NCBI GenBank assembly: GCA_947632335.1
Contig: CANROX010000016.1
Span: 1-34,167, forward strand
DNA from: an uncultured Clostridia bacterium
GTDB taxonomy: Bacteria; Bacillota; Clostridia; Oscillospirales; Acutalibacteraceae
Direction: 5' to 3'
Length of the DNA: 34,167 bases
Shown: piece by piece, positions 33,276-34,167 of the stretch
How positions within the stretch are numbered: the stretch's first letter is position 1
Layout: every line of letters starts with the position of its first letter
Made by a program: the position numbers and the translations under genes
Notes under the pieces: model-generated
What the model saw: only the letters and a program-made list of their open reading frames with translations
What the model was told of the DNA's origin: nothing
Databases searched by the model: none

Positions 33276-34012
33276 ATTATATCTTTTATGACTTCCCCGG
33301 CAATAATCAGTCCTGCAACGGAGGGTACAAATGCCACACTTCCCGGGGTTTGTCTTTTAGGTTTATTGCCCCTGTGGGTATCTGCATATAAAGGGCTTTC
33401 TTCAGTATTATCTGTTTGTATAGGTTTTATTGGAGTTTCTTTTGAATATACTACCTTTAGCTTTTTTATACCTCTTTTTTTTAGCTCCTGCCTCATAACC
33501 CTTGCAAGGGGACACACTGATGTGTTGTAAATATCATCTACCATAAAGGCAGTGGGGTCAAGTTTATTGCCTGCACCCATTGAGGAGATTATTTTTGTAC
33601 CTGCCCCGTTTGCCTGCACAACAAGCTGTATTTTTCCCGTTACTGTATCTATGGCGTCTACAACATAGTCATAATCTTTAAAATTAAAGCTATCGGCAGT
33701 TTTTGGAGTATAAAAACATTTGTGCTTGTTGACTGTAACATCTGGATTAATTTCTTTAAGTCTTGTTTCCAGGGCGTCAACCTTATACATACCAATAGTT
33801 TTTGTTGTAGCAATAATTTGCCTGTTTATATTTGAGGGAGCAATTTTGTCATCATCAATTATATCAATTTGACCAATTCCGGTTCTAACAAGTGCTTCAG
33901 CCGTAAAGCCTCCTACGCCTCCAACACCGAAAACTGCTACTCTTGAACTCAATAGTTTTTTCATACCGCTGCTGCCCAAAAGAAGTTCTGTCCTTGAAAA
34001 ATTATTATCCAT
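33266..34012 (-). CDS. tcdA: tRNA threonylcarbamoyladenosine dehydratase (TcdA/CsdL, E1-like)
   Basis: An ATP-dependent enzyme that cyclises t6A37 to ct6A in ANN-decoding tRNAs. The 248 residues have the ThiF/E1 fold: VAVFGVGGVGGFTAEALVR (25-43) for nucleotide, IDDDKIAPSNINRQ (51-64) with the conserved Asp and Arg, VDAIDT (112-117), and the TcdA-type late segment QTPGSVAFVPSVAGLIIAGE. The length and early RTELLLG match TcdA rather than MoeB or ThiF. The SD GGGTGA is 5 nt before the ATG. A single gene with its own promoter. The sulfur-carrier E1 alternative is less likely because no thiS or moaD is near. Confidence 0.9.
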   Translation of the reverse strand: MDNNFSRTELLLGSSGMKKLLSSRVAVFGVGGVGGFTAEALVRTGIGQIDIIDDDKIAPSNINRQIIATTKTIGMYKVDALETRLKEINPDVTVNKHKCFYTPKTADSFNFKDYDYVVDAIDTVTGKIQLVVQANGAGTKIISSMGAGNKLDPTAFMVDDIYNTSVCPLARVMRQELKKRGIKKLKVVYSKETPIKPIQTDNTEESPLYADTHRGNKPKRQTPGSVAFVPSVAGLIIAGEVIKDIIKG

Positions 34013-34051
34013 AAAATCACCCGAAATGAATTATTTGCCGCCAGTATATAA

Positions 34052-34080
34052 ATGATATAGTAGTAAAAAACTTTTGTCAA
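34052..34080 (-). promoter_or_regulatory. Promoter of tcdA
   Basis: On minus: TTGACA (34075-34080), 17 bp, TATCAT (34052-34057). From 34081 to the window end only AT-rich sequence without a gene is seen. Confidence 0.8.
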
Positions 34081-34167
34081 GAAAGGTGTGAAAAGTACCT
34101 TTTTTATTTTCTCATAAACACAACACTCTTATTTCATATAGTTTTCACTTTTGATATTTAATATAAT

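Noticed and set aside
1..34167. CRISPR array, prophage, insertion sequence or defence island
   Set aside because: No regularly spaced repeats, transposase, integrase, terminal inverted repeats or phage genes were seen; almost all genes have housekeeping, sporulation or envelope roles.

Overview
The window looks like chromosome of a low-GC, spore-forming member of the Clostridia, most likely an Oscillospirales/Ruminococcaceae-type gut anaerobe. The evidence is AT-rich intergenic DNA with strong SD sites (AGGAGG, AAAGGAG), three sporulation genes (spoIIE, spoVAD, spoVT), a MecA-type adaptor, UgtP-like and VanW-like envelope genes, and a maltodextrin importer with two GH13 enzymes. The species call is inference. 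No phage, insertion sequence, CRISPR array or rRNA gene was seen.

Layout. 0-2 kb: tRNA-Trp(CCA) with its own promoter and terminator, then murE, both on minus. 2-8 kb: a starch/maltodextrin block on plus: a repeat-rich control region, a malE-malF-malG ABC transporter with no ATPase gene, then a separately transcribed surface GH13 amylase lipoprotein. 8-15 kb: spoIIE, a convergent UgtP-like glycolipid glycosyltransferase, a VanW-family membrane protein and a lone spoVAD. 15-16.4 kb: a 40-codon ORF overlapping an 87-codon membrane protein, then a DUF6512-like membrane protein. 16.5-20.6 kb: an apparent operon of rlmB, a large protein that looks like a catalytically dead P1B-type ATPase with an acidic N-terminal half, and rpe. 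20.6-25.1 kb: a mecA-like gene on minus, a cytoplasmic GH13 enzyme on plus, and a minus operon of an aminotransferase and trpS. 25.3-28.5 kb: two DHHW-family (AlgX/AlgJ-like) proteins flanking a Nudix protein whose N-terminus resembles a degenerate inorganic pyrophosphatase. 28.6-34 kb: a candidate ~100-nt small RNA, spoVT, trkA-trkH potassium uptake, a YoaK/DUF1275 membrane protein and a tcdA-like E1 enzyme.

How it fits together. The lipoprotein amylase probably makes maltodextrins at the cell surface, MalEFG imports them using an ATPase encoded elsewhere, and the cytoplasmic GH13 enzyme trims them. MurE, the UgtP-like enzyme, VanW and the DHHW proteins serve the envelope. SpoIIE acts at forespore commitment, SpoVAD in dipicolinate uptake and germination, and SpoVT as a late forespore regulator.

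Most worth a second look: (1) the P-type ATPase-like protein that has lost every catalytic motif; (2) the small-RNA candidate with a near-consensus promoter placed back to back with a divergent promoter; (3) a forespore-type promoter whose -10 lies in the loop of the preceding terminator before spoVAD; (4) the pyrophosphatase-like/Nudix fusion; (5) a 50-bp-period composite repeat upstream of malE.
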